Shown here piece by piece: positions 26,164 through 38,503 of a DNA stretch of 64,000 nucleotides (position 1 is the stretch's first letter; each line of letters begins with the position of its first letter). The stretch is from the NCBI RefSeq assembly GCF_029143285.1, contig NZ_JAPDSH010000004.1:124001-188000 (forward strand), in the 5' to 3' direction. The notes beneath the pieces were generated by a model. That model had not been told where the DNA came from and made no database searches. It saw nothing but the letters and a program-made list of their open reading frames with translations. Source of the stretch: Vagococcus proximus. GTDB taxonomy: Bacteria > Bacillota > Bacilli > Lactobacillales > Vagococcaceae. Both the position numbers and the translations under genes were made by a program.

Positions 26164-26977
26164 TACGCCACAAGTGGTATCAATTGCAGGGAGTGATTCT
26201 GGTGGTGGAGCAGGTCTACAAGCAGACTTGAAGACGTTTCAAAATAGAACTGTTTTTGGCATGACCATCGTAGTCGCGTTAACTGCTCAAAATACACTGG
26301 GTGTTCAAGGCAGCTACCCCATTCCGACAGCTTTTGTGGAGGAACAATTTAAATCACTCGCTGCCGATTTTAAAATAGGTGCAGCCAAAACAGGGATGTT
26401 GTTTGATAAAGAGCACGTAAAATGTGTAGTTGATAATCTTAAGGCTGTCGATTTTGGTCCATTAGTCGTAGATCCTGTAATGATAGCTAAAGGAGGTCAT
26501 ACGTTATTGGATACGGACGCAATCGACTTGATTAAAACTGATTTACTACCGATTGCTTATGTAGTGACGCCCAATATTCCAGAGGCTGAAGTTTTGGTAG
26601 GGTATCCCTTAACAAATGATTTAGAGATAATGCAAGCAGCTCAAGATATCCAATCATTAGGTGTGAAGAATGTGATTATTAAGGGTGGACATTTATTAGA
26701 ATCGCAATCAAGAGATTATATTTTGTTAGAGTCAGGGGAGCGTTACTGGTTGGTGAGTGAGAGATTGGAGACTGTCAAAACTCATGGTACAGGAGACACC
26801 TTTTCGGCTTGTATTGCTGCTGAATTAGCAAAAGGTCAACCCATTAAAGAGGCTATCCTAACAGGAAAGCAATTTATCCAAGGGGCAATTTCTAATGCGA
26901 TTGATGTGGGACACGGACATGGTCCTACAAATCACTGGGCACAACTAGAAGAAACAATCTCTGTTATAGAAGAGTAG
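26150..26977 (+). CDS. thiD: Hydroxymethylpyrimidine (phosphate) kinase
   Basis: A 275-residue ribokinase-fold enzyme that phosphorylates HMP and HMP-P. It has SIAGSDSGGGAGLQADLK at the N-terminus, VVDPVMIAKGGHTLL, and the anion hole KTHGTGDTFSACIA. It closes the TPP-riboswitch operon. A bidirectional terminator separates it from the convergent ABC gene. A pyridoxal kinase role is sometimes shared by this family, but the operon favours thiamin. Confidence 0.9.
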   Translation: MSINSTPQVVSIAGSDSGGGAGLQADLKTFQNRTVFGMTIVVALTAQNTLGVQGSYPIPTAFVEEQFKSLAADFKIGAAKTGMLFDKEHVKCVVDNLKAVDFGPLVVDPVMIAKGGHTLLDTDAIDLIKTDLLPIAYVVTPNIPEAEVLVGYPLTNDLEIMQAAQDIQSLGVKNVIIKGGHLLESQSRDYILLESGERYWLVSERLETVKTHGTGDTFSACIAAELAKGQPIKEAILTGKQFIQGAISNAIDVGHGHGPTNHWAQLEETISVIEE

Positions 26978-26994
26978 TGAGGATTATATACTAA

Positions 26995-27026
26995 AAAACC
27001 AGCTGAAAAAGTTTCAGCTGGTTTTG
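26995..27026. terminator. Bidirectional terminator, thiD / ABC gene
   Basis: CCAGCTGAAA (26999-27008) pairs with TTTCAGCTGG (27012-27021); A and T runs flank it on both sides. Confidence 0.88.
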
Positions 27027-27027
27027 T

Positions 27028-29382
27028 TTATTCTGAGCGTAATGCCGTAACTGGGTCTTTTTTAGAAGCCATCTTAGCTGGGATTGCGCCACCAATCATA
27101 GTTAAAACCACACTAATTAAGATTAAGATACCGGCATGTACAGGGTTTAACTGTGCCACATTTTCTAAGTCTGCTAGGTTTAAGAAGACTTTATTGATAG
27201 GAATAGTTAAAAGATACGTGATAGCAATACCAAGCGAGCCAGAGAAAAGTCCGACAATGAACGTTTCGGCATTGAAAACTCGTGTGACATCTTTTTTACG
27301 TGCACCAAGCGAACGAAGGACACCAATTTCTTTTGTTCGCTCTAATACAGAGATATAGATGATAATTCCAATCATAATCATAGATACGAGTAATGAAACA
27401 CCTGCAAAGGCAATCAAAACAATCGTAATACCATCCATAATATTACCTGTTAAATCAACCATCATGGCTGCTAGATCGGTGTAAATAATTTTGTCTTTTT
27501 CTTTTTTACCTTTGTTCCATTTATCTAAATAAGTAATGACTTTATCTTTTGATTCAAAGTTTTTAGGGTGAATATCAATTCCAACCGGCATTTCTGTCGC
27601 ACCAAGTTGTGCTAAAATCTGTGTTTTTGTCGCAAGTGTTGGAGTGGGCATTGCGTCTTCTGGTCTAAAGCGAGAACTTTCCTTTTCAGGAGCTTTATCA
27701 TCACCAAAAGGTTGTCCGGTTAAGATATTAAAGTCTGTTTCTTTTTGAGCTTTAACAACATTAGAAGCTAAGGCCTCTTTTATAACAGTTTGCGCTAAGG
27801 TATCACTGTATACAATCCCTTCAGGAAGAGTTGAGATTGAGGCATCTTCTTTAATTCGGATGATAGAACTTATTGTTAGTTCCGTATTGTTGTCACTGTT
27901 TTTTAATACATCTAAGTCCTCTTTTGATGACTTGACTTGATAGAGATTTCCTTGCTCTTGATACAAGTCATTATTATGAACTAACTGGTATTTTTTCCCA
28001 ACAATATCACTAAAGTCAATCGGGTTTAATTTATCTAGTCTAAAGCCGAGTTCCGTTAAAACAGTATTTGGCATCTTATTCGATTCATCGACAATTAAAG
28101 CTAACTCGGTTTCATTTTGAGGCAATTGTCCAGCAAGTACGTCATAGTTTGTTTCTAGGTAGGTTGTATCAAATGATTTTTTCTTTGTAGGGTAACTAGA
28201 AAAAGGCAATTGACTTGTGTTGATTAATTTTGGCTCTTTGGCTGTAGGGTCCAGTAGAGACAGGTTAAGTTGACGTGTGTAGTTAATGCCTTCGACTAAC
28301 TGACGGTCTAACTTATCAATATAGCTTAAATACTTTTCAGATAATTTATTTTTATGTTGAACCGTCTCTTCTTCTAAATCTACAGGGAAGAGTTGTTTCT
28401 TATCTGTAAATTCTTTCGTACCCGCTTTAGTCGAATCAGGTCGTTTGTGCATGCTTTGCATTTGTGTCCCTATTGTGATGGGGTAGTTAGCTAGAGAGCC
28501 TTTTTCAAAATCACTGACTTGTTTATTAAAGCCATTGGATAAGGATAAGACAAGTGCTATACCGATGATACCAATACTTGAAGCAAAAGCGGTCAAACCC
28601 GTTCGCCACTTCTTAGTAATAATGTTATTTCCAGATAGTTTTAAAGCTGTAAAAAAACTCATACTTGTTTTTTTAGGTTTATATTTTCGACGAGTAGGGG
28701 ACGGCTCATAAGGATTACTATCAGATAAGACCTGTCCATCAGAAAATCGAATGATACGGTCGGCATAAGCCTCTGCTAGTTCAGGGTTATGGGTCACCAT
28801 TAAGACTAATTTGTCTTTAGAGATGGACTGGATGAGCTCCATAATCTGTTCGCTCGTGTGAGTATCAAGAGCACCAGTCGGTTCATCGGCTAGGATAACT
28901 TCTGGGTTGTTAGCCAGAGACCGAGCAATCGCGACACGTTGCATTTGTCCACCAGATAATTGATTAGGTTTCTTTGTAACGTGATCAGCTAATCCCACTT
29001 GTTCTAAAACGTCCAATGCTTTTCGTTGTTTAATTTTTTTCCTTACACCTGAAAGGGTCATTCCCATTTCCACGTTGTCGGCTACAGATAGGTGTGAAAT
29101 TAGATTATAACTTTGAAATATGAAGCCTACACTGTTATTACGATAGGCATCCCAGTCGCTATCCTTAAATTCTTTAGTACTGGTTCCTTGAATAAGCAAG
29201 TCGCCAGAATCATAGCGATCAAGTCCACCGATAATATTAAGTAGTGTGGTTTTACCTGAGCCGCTTGGCCCAAGTATGGCAACAAATTCATTTTTTCTAA
29301 AGGTTAGACTCACGTCATCTAAAGCAAGTTGATGAAAGTCTCCTGTTATGTATTCTTTTTTTAAGTGTTGTAATTCAATCAT
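27028..29382 (-). CDS. MacB-like ABC ATPase-permease fusion
   Basis: The 784-residue protein has an N-terminal ATPase domain (Walker [10 protein letters not shown], signature LSGGQMQR, Walker [13 protein letters not shown]), then a helix near residue 255-275, a large extracytoplasmic region (about 280-635) and three C-terminal helices. The loop [19 protein letters not shown] is the FtsX hallmark. The substrate of such single-chain proteins in Firmicutes is usually unknown; peptide antibiotic resistance is a common guess. It is divergent from a two-component system, which probably controls it. Minus-strand ATG at 29382 follows AGAGGAGG. Confidence 0.82.
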   Translation of the reverse strand: MIELQHLKKEYITGDFHQLALDDVSLTFRKNEFVAILGPSGSGKTTLLNIIGGLDRYDSGDLLIQGTSTKEFKDSDWDAYRNNSVGFIFQSYNLISHLSVADNVEMGMTLSGVRKKIKQRKALDVLEQVGLADHVTKKPNQLSGGQMQRVAIARSLANNPEVILADEPTGALDTHTSEQIMELIQSISKDKLVLMVTHNPELAEAYADRIIRFSDGQVLSDSNPYEPSPTRRKYKPKKTSMSFFTALKLSGNNIITKKWRTGLTAFASSIGIIGIALVLSLSNGFNKQVSDFEKGSLANYPITIGTQMQSMHKRPDSTKAGTKEFTDKKQLFPVDLEEETVQHKNKLSEKYLSYIDKLDRQLVEGINYTRQLNLSLLDPTAKEPKLINTSQLPFSSYPTKKKSFDTTYLETNYDVLAGQLPQNETELALIVDESNKMPNTVLTELGFRLDKLNPIDFSDIVGKKYQLVHNNDLYQEQGNLYQVKSSKEDLDVLKNSDNNTELTISSIIRIKEDASISTLPEGIVYSDTLAQTVIKEALASNVVKAQKETDFNILTGQPFGDDKAPEKESSRFRPEDAMPTPTLATKTQILAQLGATEMPVGIDIHPKNFESKDKVITYLDKWNKGKKEKDKIIYTDLAAMMVDLTGNIMDGITIVLIAFAGVSLLVSMIMIGIIIYISVLERTKEIGVLRSLGARKKDVTRVFNAETFIVGLFSGSLGIAITYLLTIPINKVFLNLADLENVAQLNPVHAGILILISVVLTMIGGAIPAKMASKKDPVTALRSE

Positions 29383-29434
29383 AGAAAGCCTCCTCTTTAC
29401 TCACTATATTGTAACACGCAACTGTGAACTATAT

Positions 29435-29462
29435 GTTAACAAAGGAGTTAATAGTGAGTTAA
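29435..29462 (+). repeat. Three GTTAA direct repeats between ABC gene and regulator
   Basis: GTTAA begins at 29435, 29447 and 29458, spaced by 12 and 11 bases. Helical-turn spacing of short direct repeats is typical of OmpR-family response regulator sites. TATAGT at 29472-29477 and 29477-29482 could serve as -10. Confidence 0.45.
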
Positions 29463-29509
29463 TCTTTATGTTATAGTATAGTAATTATCTAGGTGTAAAG
29501 GAGAACGGT

Positions 29510-30187
29510 ATGGTTAAGATATTGGTAGCAGAAGATGATTTAGAACTTAAAAACTTATATATAGAAGTGTTATCAGGTGTGGGATATGAGGTTATCGAGG
29601 CAACGAATGGTAAAGAAGCGTTGTTAGAATTAGAAAAAAATCGAATTGATCTTGTTATTTCAGATGTGATGATGCCTGAAATAGACGGTTTAGAACTGAC
29701 AGAGTCCATCCGTTTATCGAATAAAACGATTCCTATTTTAATGATTTCAGCAAAAGATACTTTTAGGGATAAGGAAGCTGGTTTTATGGTCGGGACAGAT
29801 GACTATATGGTAAAACCTGTTGATATTAACGAAATGCTGCTCCGAGTAAAAGCGTTATTAAGACGGGCGCAAATTTTAACCGATCATCAATTGACGTTCG
29901 GTGAAACCATCTTAGAGTTAGATGAACTAAAGGTGATGTGGAAAGGCAGTAAACTTATACTACCTCAAAAAGAATTTCTGTTGTTATACAAACTAGCGTC
30001 TTCACCAAATAAAATATTCACGCGGCAGCAGTTAATGGATGATATCTGGGGTCTGAATTCGGAAACTGACCCACGAACAGTTGATGTCCATATTAATCGG
30101 CTGCGAGACAAGTTAGCAAGTAATCCAGAATTAGCGATTAAAACTATAAGAGGGCTAGGGTATAAGTTAGGGGAAAGAGATGCATAA
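29510..30187 (+). CDS. OmpR-family response regulator
   Basis: A 225-residue regulator with receiver domain (about 1-118: EDD acidic pocket, phospho-acceptor Asp in VISDVMMPE, switch Ser in MISAKD, Lys in MVKP) and a winged-helix domain (about 130-222) with the typical TVDVHINRLRDK recognition helix. It overlaps the histidine kinase gene by 8 bases. The divergent MacB-like ABC gene is the likely target. Confidence 0.88.
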   Translation: MVKILVAEDDLELKNLYIEVLSGVGYEVIEATNGKEALLELEKNRIDLVISDVMMPEIDGLELTESIRLSNKTIPILMISAKDTFRDKEAGFMVGTDDYMVKPVDINEMLLRVKALLRRAQILTDHQLTFGETILELDELKVMWKGSKLILPQKEFLLLYKLASSPNKIFTRQQLMDDIWGLNSETDPRTVDVHINRLRDKLASNPELAIKTIRGLGYKLGERDA

Positions 30188-31223
30188 AAAACATTCGGTA
30201 AAGATGATTTTAGCATTCTCTATTAGTGTGTTCGTCATTGTAAGTTTGACGACTCTTTTAGTAGGGTCTGCTATGTATTATTTAATTAAACATGATTACT
30301 TAAGAGGCTATAGTCATTTAGCTGTGATTGGAGTTCTTTGTTTATCAAGTATTTTTATTAGTACAATCGTGGCTCATAGTTTAGGAAAATGGTTATTTTC
30401 ATCTTTTGCCGTGTTGAATAAAGCGACAAAAGAAGTAGCCCAAGGTGATTTTTCTATTCGAATAGAAGAAGATAATTGGATTGATGAAGTGGCAGGTTTG
30501 TCACAAAATTTCAATATTATGGTGAGCGAGTTAGGGAAGATAGATAACATGAGGCAAGAGTTCATCGCTAACATCTCTCATGAATTAAAAACACCGATTG
30601 CCGCGATTGACGGCTATGCTTCTTTATTAAAGACACCAGGGTTAAGTGAAGAGAAAAAAGCTGACTACATAGAACGTATTGTCGTGAGTGCGAGACGTTT
30701 AAATTCGTTATCTAGTGATATTTTATATATGTCGAAATTAGATAACCAAGAAATAAAGGAAAAAGAGACGTTTTTTTCTCTCTCGGAAGAAATTAGACAA
30801 GTGCTTTTACTATTAGAAACCTGTTGGTCAGAGAAAGAAATTGAGTTGGACATCGAGATTGAGGATATTGAAATTGTAGGGAATAAAGAACTTTTGCAAC
30901 ACGTTTGGCAAAACATCCTAAGCAATGCCATTAAATTCTCTGATAAAGGTGGAAAAATAACAGTTTGTTTGAAAAAAAACTCAGATAAAATAACATTTTT
31001 AGTGAAGGATGAAGGATGTGGCATGACGTTAAGCGAAATCGAGCGTGCGACAGAAAAGTTTTACCAAGGAGATAGCTCTAGAAGTAACCAAGGAGCCGGC
31101 TTAGGTCTAGCCATGGTAAGTCGTATTGTAGAGTTAGTAGAGGGTCGTATGGCAATTGAAAGTGAAAAAAATCAAGGAACAATCGTTAGGATAGAACTTT
31201 ATGAAAGCAAGCATTTACCATAA
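30180..31223 (+). CDS. Sensor histidine kinase
   Basis: The 347-residue kinase has two N-terminal helices (about 9-32 and 44-64) with only a very short external loop, then HAMP (about 65-120), the H box FIANISHELKTPIAAID, and an ATPase domain with N box NILSNAIKFS, DEGCGM and GAGLGLAM. The short loop suggests sensing within the membrane, or through a partner such as the adjacent ABC protein, as in intramembrane-sensing kinases. The signal is unknown. Confidence 0.88.
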   Translation: MHKKHSVKMILAFSISVFVIVSLTTLLVGSAMYYLIKHDYLRGYSHLAVIGVLCLSSIFISTIVAHSLGKWLFSSFAVLNKATKEVAQGDFSIRIEEDNWIDEVAGLSQNFNIMVSELGKIDNMRQEFIANISHELKTPIAAIDGYASLLKTPGLSEEKKADYIERIVVSARRLNSLSSDILYMSKLDNQEIKEKETFFSLSEEIRQVLLLLETCWSEKEIELDIEIEDIEIVGNKELLQHVWQNILSNAIKFSDKGGKITVCLKKNSDKITFLVKDEGCGMTLSEIERATEKFYQGDSSRSNQGAGLGLAMVSRIVELVEGRMAIESEKNQGTIVRIELYESKHLP

Positions 31224-31238
31224 TATAATTATGGTAAA
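31214..31238. repeat. Perfect inverted repeat at the end of the kinase gene
   Basis: Arms TTTACCATAAT (31214-31224) and ATTATGGTAAA (31228-31238) flank ATA and overlap the kinase stop codon. No T run follows, so this is a weak terminator or a protein-binding site. Confidence 0.55.
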
Positions 31239-31284
31239 CTGCATAAATTAGAACATATGTTTATTTTAGTTGTAAAAATATCTG

Positions 31285-31322
31285 TTGAAAACGGTTGCCT
31301 TTTGTAACAGGTGTGATATAAT
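31285..31322 (+). promoter_or_regulatory. bgl operon promoter overlapped by a cre-like site
   Basis: TTGCCT (31295-31300) and TATAAT (31317-31322) are 16 bases apart, with a TGA extended -10. A cre-like sequence TTGAAAACGGTTGCCT (31285-31300, two mismatches to consensus) covers the -35, as expected for CcpA repression of beta-glucoside genes. Confidence 0.65.
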
Positions 31323-31348
31323 GTTTTCAAGGCAACAAACATAGCACA

Positions 31349-31378
31349 GGATTGTTACTGATTCGATCAGGCATAACC
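31349..31378 (+). promoter_or_regulatory. RAT antiterminator 1, before licT
   Basis: The stretch from GGATTGTTACTG to CAGGCATAACC fits the ribonucleic antiterminator of the BglG/LicT family and overlaps the left arm of the following terminator. Confidence 0.85.
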
Positions 31379-31425
31379 TACTTTAATTTACTACTTTTTG
31401 TGGTTTATTAGAGTAGGTTTTTTTA
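31375..31425 (+). terminator. LicT-controlled terminator 1
   Basis: AACCTACT (31375-31382) pairs with AGTAGGTT (31412-31419) and a T run follows. Its left arm shares four bases with RAT 1. Confidence 0.8.
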
Positions 31426-31442
31426 TTGGAAGGAGGTAGACT

Positions 31443-32279
31443 ATGAAATTTCTTAAAAAAATTAATAATAATGTTGCTTTTGCTAATGATGAAGATGGGA
31501 CAGGTTATATTGTTTTAGGAAAAGGTATTGGCTTTTCATTAAAAGAAGCGGATGAGATTCCTGATGATGTGATTGATCGTCGGTATATTTTAAAAGATGA
31601 TGAGAGTGATAATCAAGATATAGAAGTTTTACAAAATATGGCTTCAGATGTTGTTGCGATTACGAGTAAGGTCAGTGAACTTGCAAAAAAAAGGCTCGAC
31701 ATTGAATTTGACAATGCTCATTATCTTATATTGGCTGATCATATCGACTTTGCAATAAAAAGACAAGAACAAGGTATTGAGTATCCAGTATTAAATTATT
31801 GGGAATTAAGAAAAATACACCCTGAAGAATTTGCTTTAGCTGGAGAAGCTCTTAATCTTATTAATGATGGGCTGGGTCATAAACTTGATGATTCTGAACT
31901 TGAATTTTTAACAAATCATTTTGTAAATGCGTCTAATAAAGACAGCACCTTAAGTGATACAGTACATGTTATTAAACTGATTAAACAAATTGTTAAATTA
32001 GTGGAGTATCAATTTCAAATGTCGTTAGATCCTAATCAATTCGCACATGGTAAATTTGTTAATCATTTACGCTATTTTATGTTACGGAAATTATACAGCC
32101 AATCCTATGCGAATGAGATGGATGAAGACTTAGTACAAATGTATAAAATGAAATACCCTGAAGAGTATCAGATGGCTGAAAAAATATCAGACTTTCTGCA
32201 TATGAAAGAGGGGTGGACGATATCGGTAGAAGAAAAAATTTACCTAACCGTTCACTTAAAACGAATAAAATCAATATAG
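31443..32279 (+). CDS. licT: LicT/BglG-family transcription antiterminator
   Basis: The 278-residue protein has an RNA-binding CAT domain (about 1-56) and two PRD domains. The four regulatory His are present: LADHIDFAI and LTNHFVNAS in PRD1, VNHLRYFMLR and LTVHLKRI in PRD2. It binds the RAT elements before its own gene and before bglP and prevents termination when a beta-glucoside is being imported. Start ATG follows GGAGG. Confidence 0.9.
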   Translation: MKFLKKINNNVAFANDEDGTGYIVLGKGIGFSLKEADEIPDDVIDRRYILKDDESDNQDIEVLQNMASDVVAITSKVSELAKKRLDIEFDNAHYLILADHIDFAIKRQEQGIEYPVLNYWELRKIHPEEFALAGEALNLINDGLGHKLDDSELEFLTNHFVNASNKDSTLSDTVHVIKLIKQIVKLVEYQFQMSLDPNQFAHGKFVNHLRYFMLRKLYSQSYANEMDEDLVQMYKMKYPEEYQMAEKISDFLHMKEGWTISVEEKIYLTVHLKRIKSI

Positions 32280-32288
32280 TCACTATTT

Positions 32289-32318
32289 GGCTTGTAACTG
32301 ATTCGATCAGGCATTACT
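32289..32318 (+). promoter_or_regulatory. RAT antiterminator 2, before bglP
   Basis: This element shares the core ACTGATTCGATCAGGCAT with RAT 1 and sits just before a long hairpin terminator. Both are targets for the LicT protein encoded between them. Confidence 0.85.
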
Positions 32319-32382
32319 GAATAATGAATATAAGTAGGAGAACGTTTAGGTCTCTTTACTTATTTTCATTATTCTTTTTTTA
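32319..32382 (+). terminator. LicT-controlled terminator 2
   Basis: A long hairpin (GAATAATGAA at 32319-32328 with TTCATTATTC at 32365-32374, plus inner pairs) ends in seven T. Confidence 0.8.
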
Positions 32383-32407
32383 TAAAAAAAATTAAGGAGT
32401 GAGAAAA

Positions 32408-35754
<3,347 letters not shown>

Positions 35755-35763
35755 ATAAATGAA

Positions 35764-35798
35764 AAAGAAGAGATACTGTTCAGTATCTCTTCTTTTTA
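35764..35798 (+). terminator. Rho-independent terminator after bglH
   Basis: AGAAGAGATACTG (35766-35778) pairs perfectly with 35781-35793, followed by T. Confidence 0.88.
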
Positions 35799-35884
35799 TG
35801 TAATGCGCTTTCAAAAAGTGATTGTACTCCTTAAAAAAATGTGTTCTAATAATAGATGGTAAAAAAAGTTTTATAGGAGGTTTT

Positions 35885-36523
35885 ATGGTTAAGGATAAAA
35901 GTTTATTTTGGTTAGCAGCAATGTATCTTATTCAAACAATCACGTGGACAGTTTTAGGAGTGTCAGATCCTCTGCAGATGGTCGCTACGTTTATGGCACT
36001 TACATGTGTCTTTCTAATCGCAAAAGGGAATAAATGGAATTTTGTTTTAGGCTTTATTAGTAGTTTTGTCTTCATGCTATCTGCCTGGAATAATGGTATA
36101 AAGGGTGAAGCACTTGTTCAGCTAGGGTATATTGTATTTGATGTTTTTGGTATTTATATGTGGTATCGTTTTGGTAAAGAATATGATGCTGAGGATAAGA
36201 CAAGTGCACTCTCTGTCAAAGAAGTTACGGGTGCAGTTATCGGTTCAGCTCTTATTTTTATAGTATTACTCTCAACAGTCTCTAATTCTTGGGTCGATGC
36301 AACGGCAGGTGCCGTAGGGCTTCTTGCCATGTATTTTACAGCTCGAAAATATAAATATGCTTTTGTGGCTTGGGTTGCAGCAAATGTCTTCCAAGTAGCC
36401 GTATGGATGAGTCTACATCATAATGATGGGTTTGCTACAGGTGTGATGTACTTTGTATTTCTTGCCAATTCGTTATATGGCCTATATTTATGGGTATTTA
36501 AAAAAGAACAAGTACGCGATTAA
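35885..36523 (+). CDS. pnuC: Nicotinamide riboside transporter, PnuC family
   Basis: A 212-residue membrane protein with about seven hydrophobic segments and PnuC features: the WNFVLGFISSFVF and FDVFGIYMWYRFG stretches, and a C-terminal NSLYGLYLWVF. It takes up nicotinamide riboside for NAD synthesis. The start is taken as ATG at 35885 directly after AGGAGG; the frame is open further upstream, but that would place the ribosome site inside the gene. It is monocistronic with its own terminator. Confidence 0.85.
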   Translation: MVKDKSLFWLAAMYLIQTITWTVLGVSDPLQMVATFMALTCVFLIAKGNKWNFVLGFISSFVFMLSAWNNGIKGEALVQLGYIVFDVFGIYMWYRFGKEYDAEDKTSALSVKEVTGAVIGSALIFIVLLSTVSNSWVDATAGAVGLLAMYFTARKYKYAFVAWVAANVFQVAVWMSLHHNDGFATGVMYFVFLANSLYGLYLWVFKKEQVRD

Positions 36524-36551
36524 ACTACTCAAATTTGAGTAGTTTTTTTTA
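36522..36551 (+). terminator. Rho-independent terminator after pnuC
   Basis: AAACTACTCAAA / TTTGAGTAGTTT with a long T run; it overlaps the stop codon. Confidence 0.85.
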
Positions 36552-36585
36552 TTTTGGTCAAATTCTTAATATTTTGTGAATATAG

Positions 36586-36598
36586 TTTGATAATCAAA
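36586..36598. promoter_or_regulatory. FabT box 1, upstream of the promoter
   Basis: TTTGATAATCAAA is the known FabT palindrome. It lies about 20 bases before the -35. Confidence 0.8.
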
Positions 36599-36616
36599 GT
36601 ATTTTTGTTTAAAGTA

Positions 36617-36645
36617 TTGCTTTTTTTATTTTGCTGTTTTATACT
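36617..36645 (+). promoter_or_regulatory. Promoter of the fab/acc operon
   Basis: TTGCTT (36617-36622) and TATACT (36640-36645) are 17 bases apart; TSS expected near 36652. Confidence 0.7.
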
Positions 36646-36660
36646 TCGTTTATCAAATAG

Positions 36661-36673
36661 TTTGATAATCAAA
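36661..36673. promoter_or_regulatory. FabT box 2, downstream of the TSS
   Basis: This is an identical copy of TTTGATAATCAAA. With TATCAAA at 36651-36657 it forms an overlapping second dyad. Its place just after the start point suits repression. Confidence 0.8.
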
Positions 36674-36696
36674 GTAATTAAAAAGGAGGCGACGTG

Positions 36697-37137
36697 ATGG
36701 ATAAAAGAATCGCACAGGTAAATGATTATCTGGTAGCGGTGTTTAACGATATTTTATCAATCGAAGAGTCAGAGTTACAGTCAGGTCAGTTTTCAGACAT
36801 TTCAGTAAAAGAGATGCACACGATTGAAGCTATTGGTTTACATGATACTAAAACATCAAGTGAAGTAGCGGAAAAGTTATCGATAACTGTGGGCACATTG
36901 ACTGTGGCCATTAATAATTTAGTTAAAAAAGACTATGTTGAGCGTGTAAGAACAGATGAAGACCGTCGTGTTGTTCGCTTGAAATTGACGAATAAAGGAC
37001 GATTATTTTACCGTGCACATGCACAATTCCATAAAAATATGGTAGAGGCTGCGTTATCAGATATGAGTGAGGAAGAACAAGACGCGATCTCCAAAGGATT
37101 GAAAAATCTTCATGCTTTTTTACAGAGACATTATTAA
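36697..37137 (+). CDS. fabT: Fatty-acid synthesis repressor FabT
   Basis: A 146-residue MarR-family regulator with a winged helix in the middle (about 40-110) including the wing DEDRRVVRLKLT. It is the first gene of the type II fatty-acid operon, the standard place of fabT in Lactobacillales. It represses the operon, aided by acyl-ACP, when exogenous fatty acids are used. ATG at 36697 is preferred; a GTG precedes it directly. Confidence 0.9.
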   Translation: MDKRIAQVNDYLVAVFNDILSIEESELQSGQFSDISVKEMHTIEAIGLHDTKTSSEVAEKLSITVGTLTVAINNLVKKDYVERVRTDEDRRVVRLKLTNKGRLFYRAHAQFHKNMVEAALSDMSEEEQDAISKGLKNLHAFLQRHY

Positions 37138-37149
37138 GAGGAGCATTCT

Positions 37150-38136
37150 ATGCTTAAAAGAAAGACGATACTATCTATACAAGGGGCAGCAAAGGCATTA
37201 CCGAGTAGAAGAGTAAGCAATCATGATTTAATGCAACATTTGGATACAACAGATGAGTGGATTGTATCACGTACAGGGATTAAGAATCGTTACGTTGTTA
37301 CAGATGAAACGACGGCAAGCTTGTCTGTTGATGTGGCTAAACAACTTATAGAGACACATAACTTATTGCCAGAAACACTTGATTTTATTATCGTAGCAAC
37401 AATGACACCTGATTTTGCAACACCATCTGTAGCGGCATTAGTTCAACGAGACATAAAGGCTGTCAATGCCATGGTTCTAGATGTCAGTGCGGCGTGTTCT
37501 GGTTTTGTATCGGCGCTTTCTGTCGCTGAAAAATATCTTGTGAGTAGAACGTATAAGAAAGGCCTAGTTATTGGTGCTGATTGTATGTCTAAGCTCATTG
37601 ATTGGCAAGACCGGAGTACGGCTGTATTGTTTGGTGACGGGGCAGCAGGTGTTCTAGTAGAAGCCACTGACACTAAATCATCGTATGATTATATCGAATC
37701 TTTAAAAGGAGTCGGTGAAATGGCGGATTCTTTAATAGGAGGAGAGCAAGTAAATACAAGTCTGTATGCAATGAATAAACATACACTTACACCGTATTTA
37801 ACTATGAACGGACGAGATATTTTTGATTTTGTTAGCAGGACCGTTTCAAAAGCTATTAAAGAGTTACCTTCAGATGAGCTGAGTTCATTTGAGTATGTGG
37901 TTGCTCATCAAGCGAATTTGAGATTACTGTCTACGTTAAGTAAAAATACAGGTATTTCAAGTGACAAATTCTTAACAAATATTGAGCACTATGGGAATAC
38001 ATCAGCAGCATCTATCCCAATTTTATTAGCGGATAAGATAGAAGATGGTACATTAAAATTAGGGAGTAATCAAAAAGTATTATTGGCTGGTTTTGGTGGA
38101 GGCCTTTCTTTTGGTCTGATGTCTGTACAACTCTAA
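37150..38136 (+). CDS. fabH: Beta-ketoacyl-ACP synthase III
   Basis: The 328-residue condensing enzyme starts chain synthesis from acetyl-CoA and malonyl-ACP. The catalytic Cys lies in DVSAACSGF, the His in VVAHQANLR, and the Asn in EHYGNTSAAS. It lies 12 bases after fabT. Confidence 0.93.
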   Translation: MLKRKTILSIQGAAKALPSRRVSNHDLMQHLDTTDEWIVSRTGIKNRYVVTDETTASLSVDVAKQLIETHNLLPETLDFIIVATMTPDFATPSVAALVQRDIKAVNAMVLDVSAACSGFVSALSVAEKYLVSRTYKKGLVIGADCMSKLIDWQDRSTAVLFGDGAAGVLVEATDTKSSYDYIESLKGVGEMADSLIGGEQVNTSLYAMNKHTLTPYLTMNGRDIFDFVSRTVSKAIKELPSDELSSFEYVVAHQANLRLLSTLSKNTGISSDKFLTNIEHYGNTSAASIPILLADKIEDGTLKLGSNQKVLLAGFGGGLSFGLMSVQL

Positions 38137-38192
38137 AACAGAATTAACTATAAAAAAATAAAATAATTTAAAACCTTTAGGAGGAATTTAAC

Positions 38193-38426
38193 ATGTCAAG
38201 TTTCAATAAAATTCAAGAGATTATTATCGATCAATTAGGAAAAGAAGAAAATGAGGTTACGTTAACAACAAGTTTTAAAGAAGGGTTAGAAGCAGATAGC
38301 TTAGATGTTTTCCAAATCATTAATGATATCGAAGATGAATTTGATGTTAAATTTGAATCGGATGATGACTTCAGTACCGTTGGTGATGTGGTTACTTTTG
38401 TAGATGAACAATTGAAAACTAAATAA
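38193..38426 (+). CDS. acpP: Acyl carrier protein
   Basis: A 77-residue acidic protein with the phosphopantetheine Ser in EADSLDVFQIIN. The Leu to Val change after Asp is mild. It carries acyl chains for the surrounding Fab enzymes. Strong AGGAGG ribosome site; an imperfect terminator follows, which would favour excess ACP over downstream enzymes. Confidence 0.93.
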   Translation: MSSFNKIQEIIIDQLGKEENEVTLTTSFKEGLEADSLDVFQIINDIEDEFDVKFESDDDFSTVGDVVTFVDEQLKTK

Positions 38427-38435
38427 TAACGTATA

Positions 38436-38478
38436 AAAAAGTAGCGTCAAACACATGTGTTGATGACTGCTTTTTTAT
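38436..38478 (+). terminator. Imperfect attenuating terminator after acpP
   Basis: An imperfect stem around ACACA / TGTGT, flanked by A and T runs (AAAAAAG ... CTTTTTT), lies between acpP and fabK. It probably lets part of the transcripts through. Confidence 0.55.
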
Positions 38479-38503
38479 TAAAACTAAAATTGAGGAGAAA
38501 AGA

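Noticed and set aside
35803-35818. cre site before pnuC (reverse-strand TGAAAGCGCATTAC)
   Set aside because: Two mismatches at the conserved end of the consensus and no promoter clearly linked to it; too weak to list.
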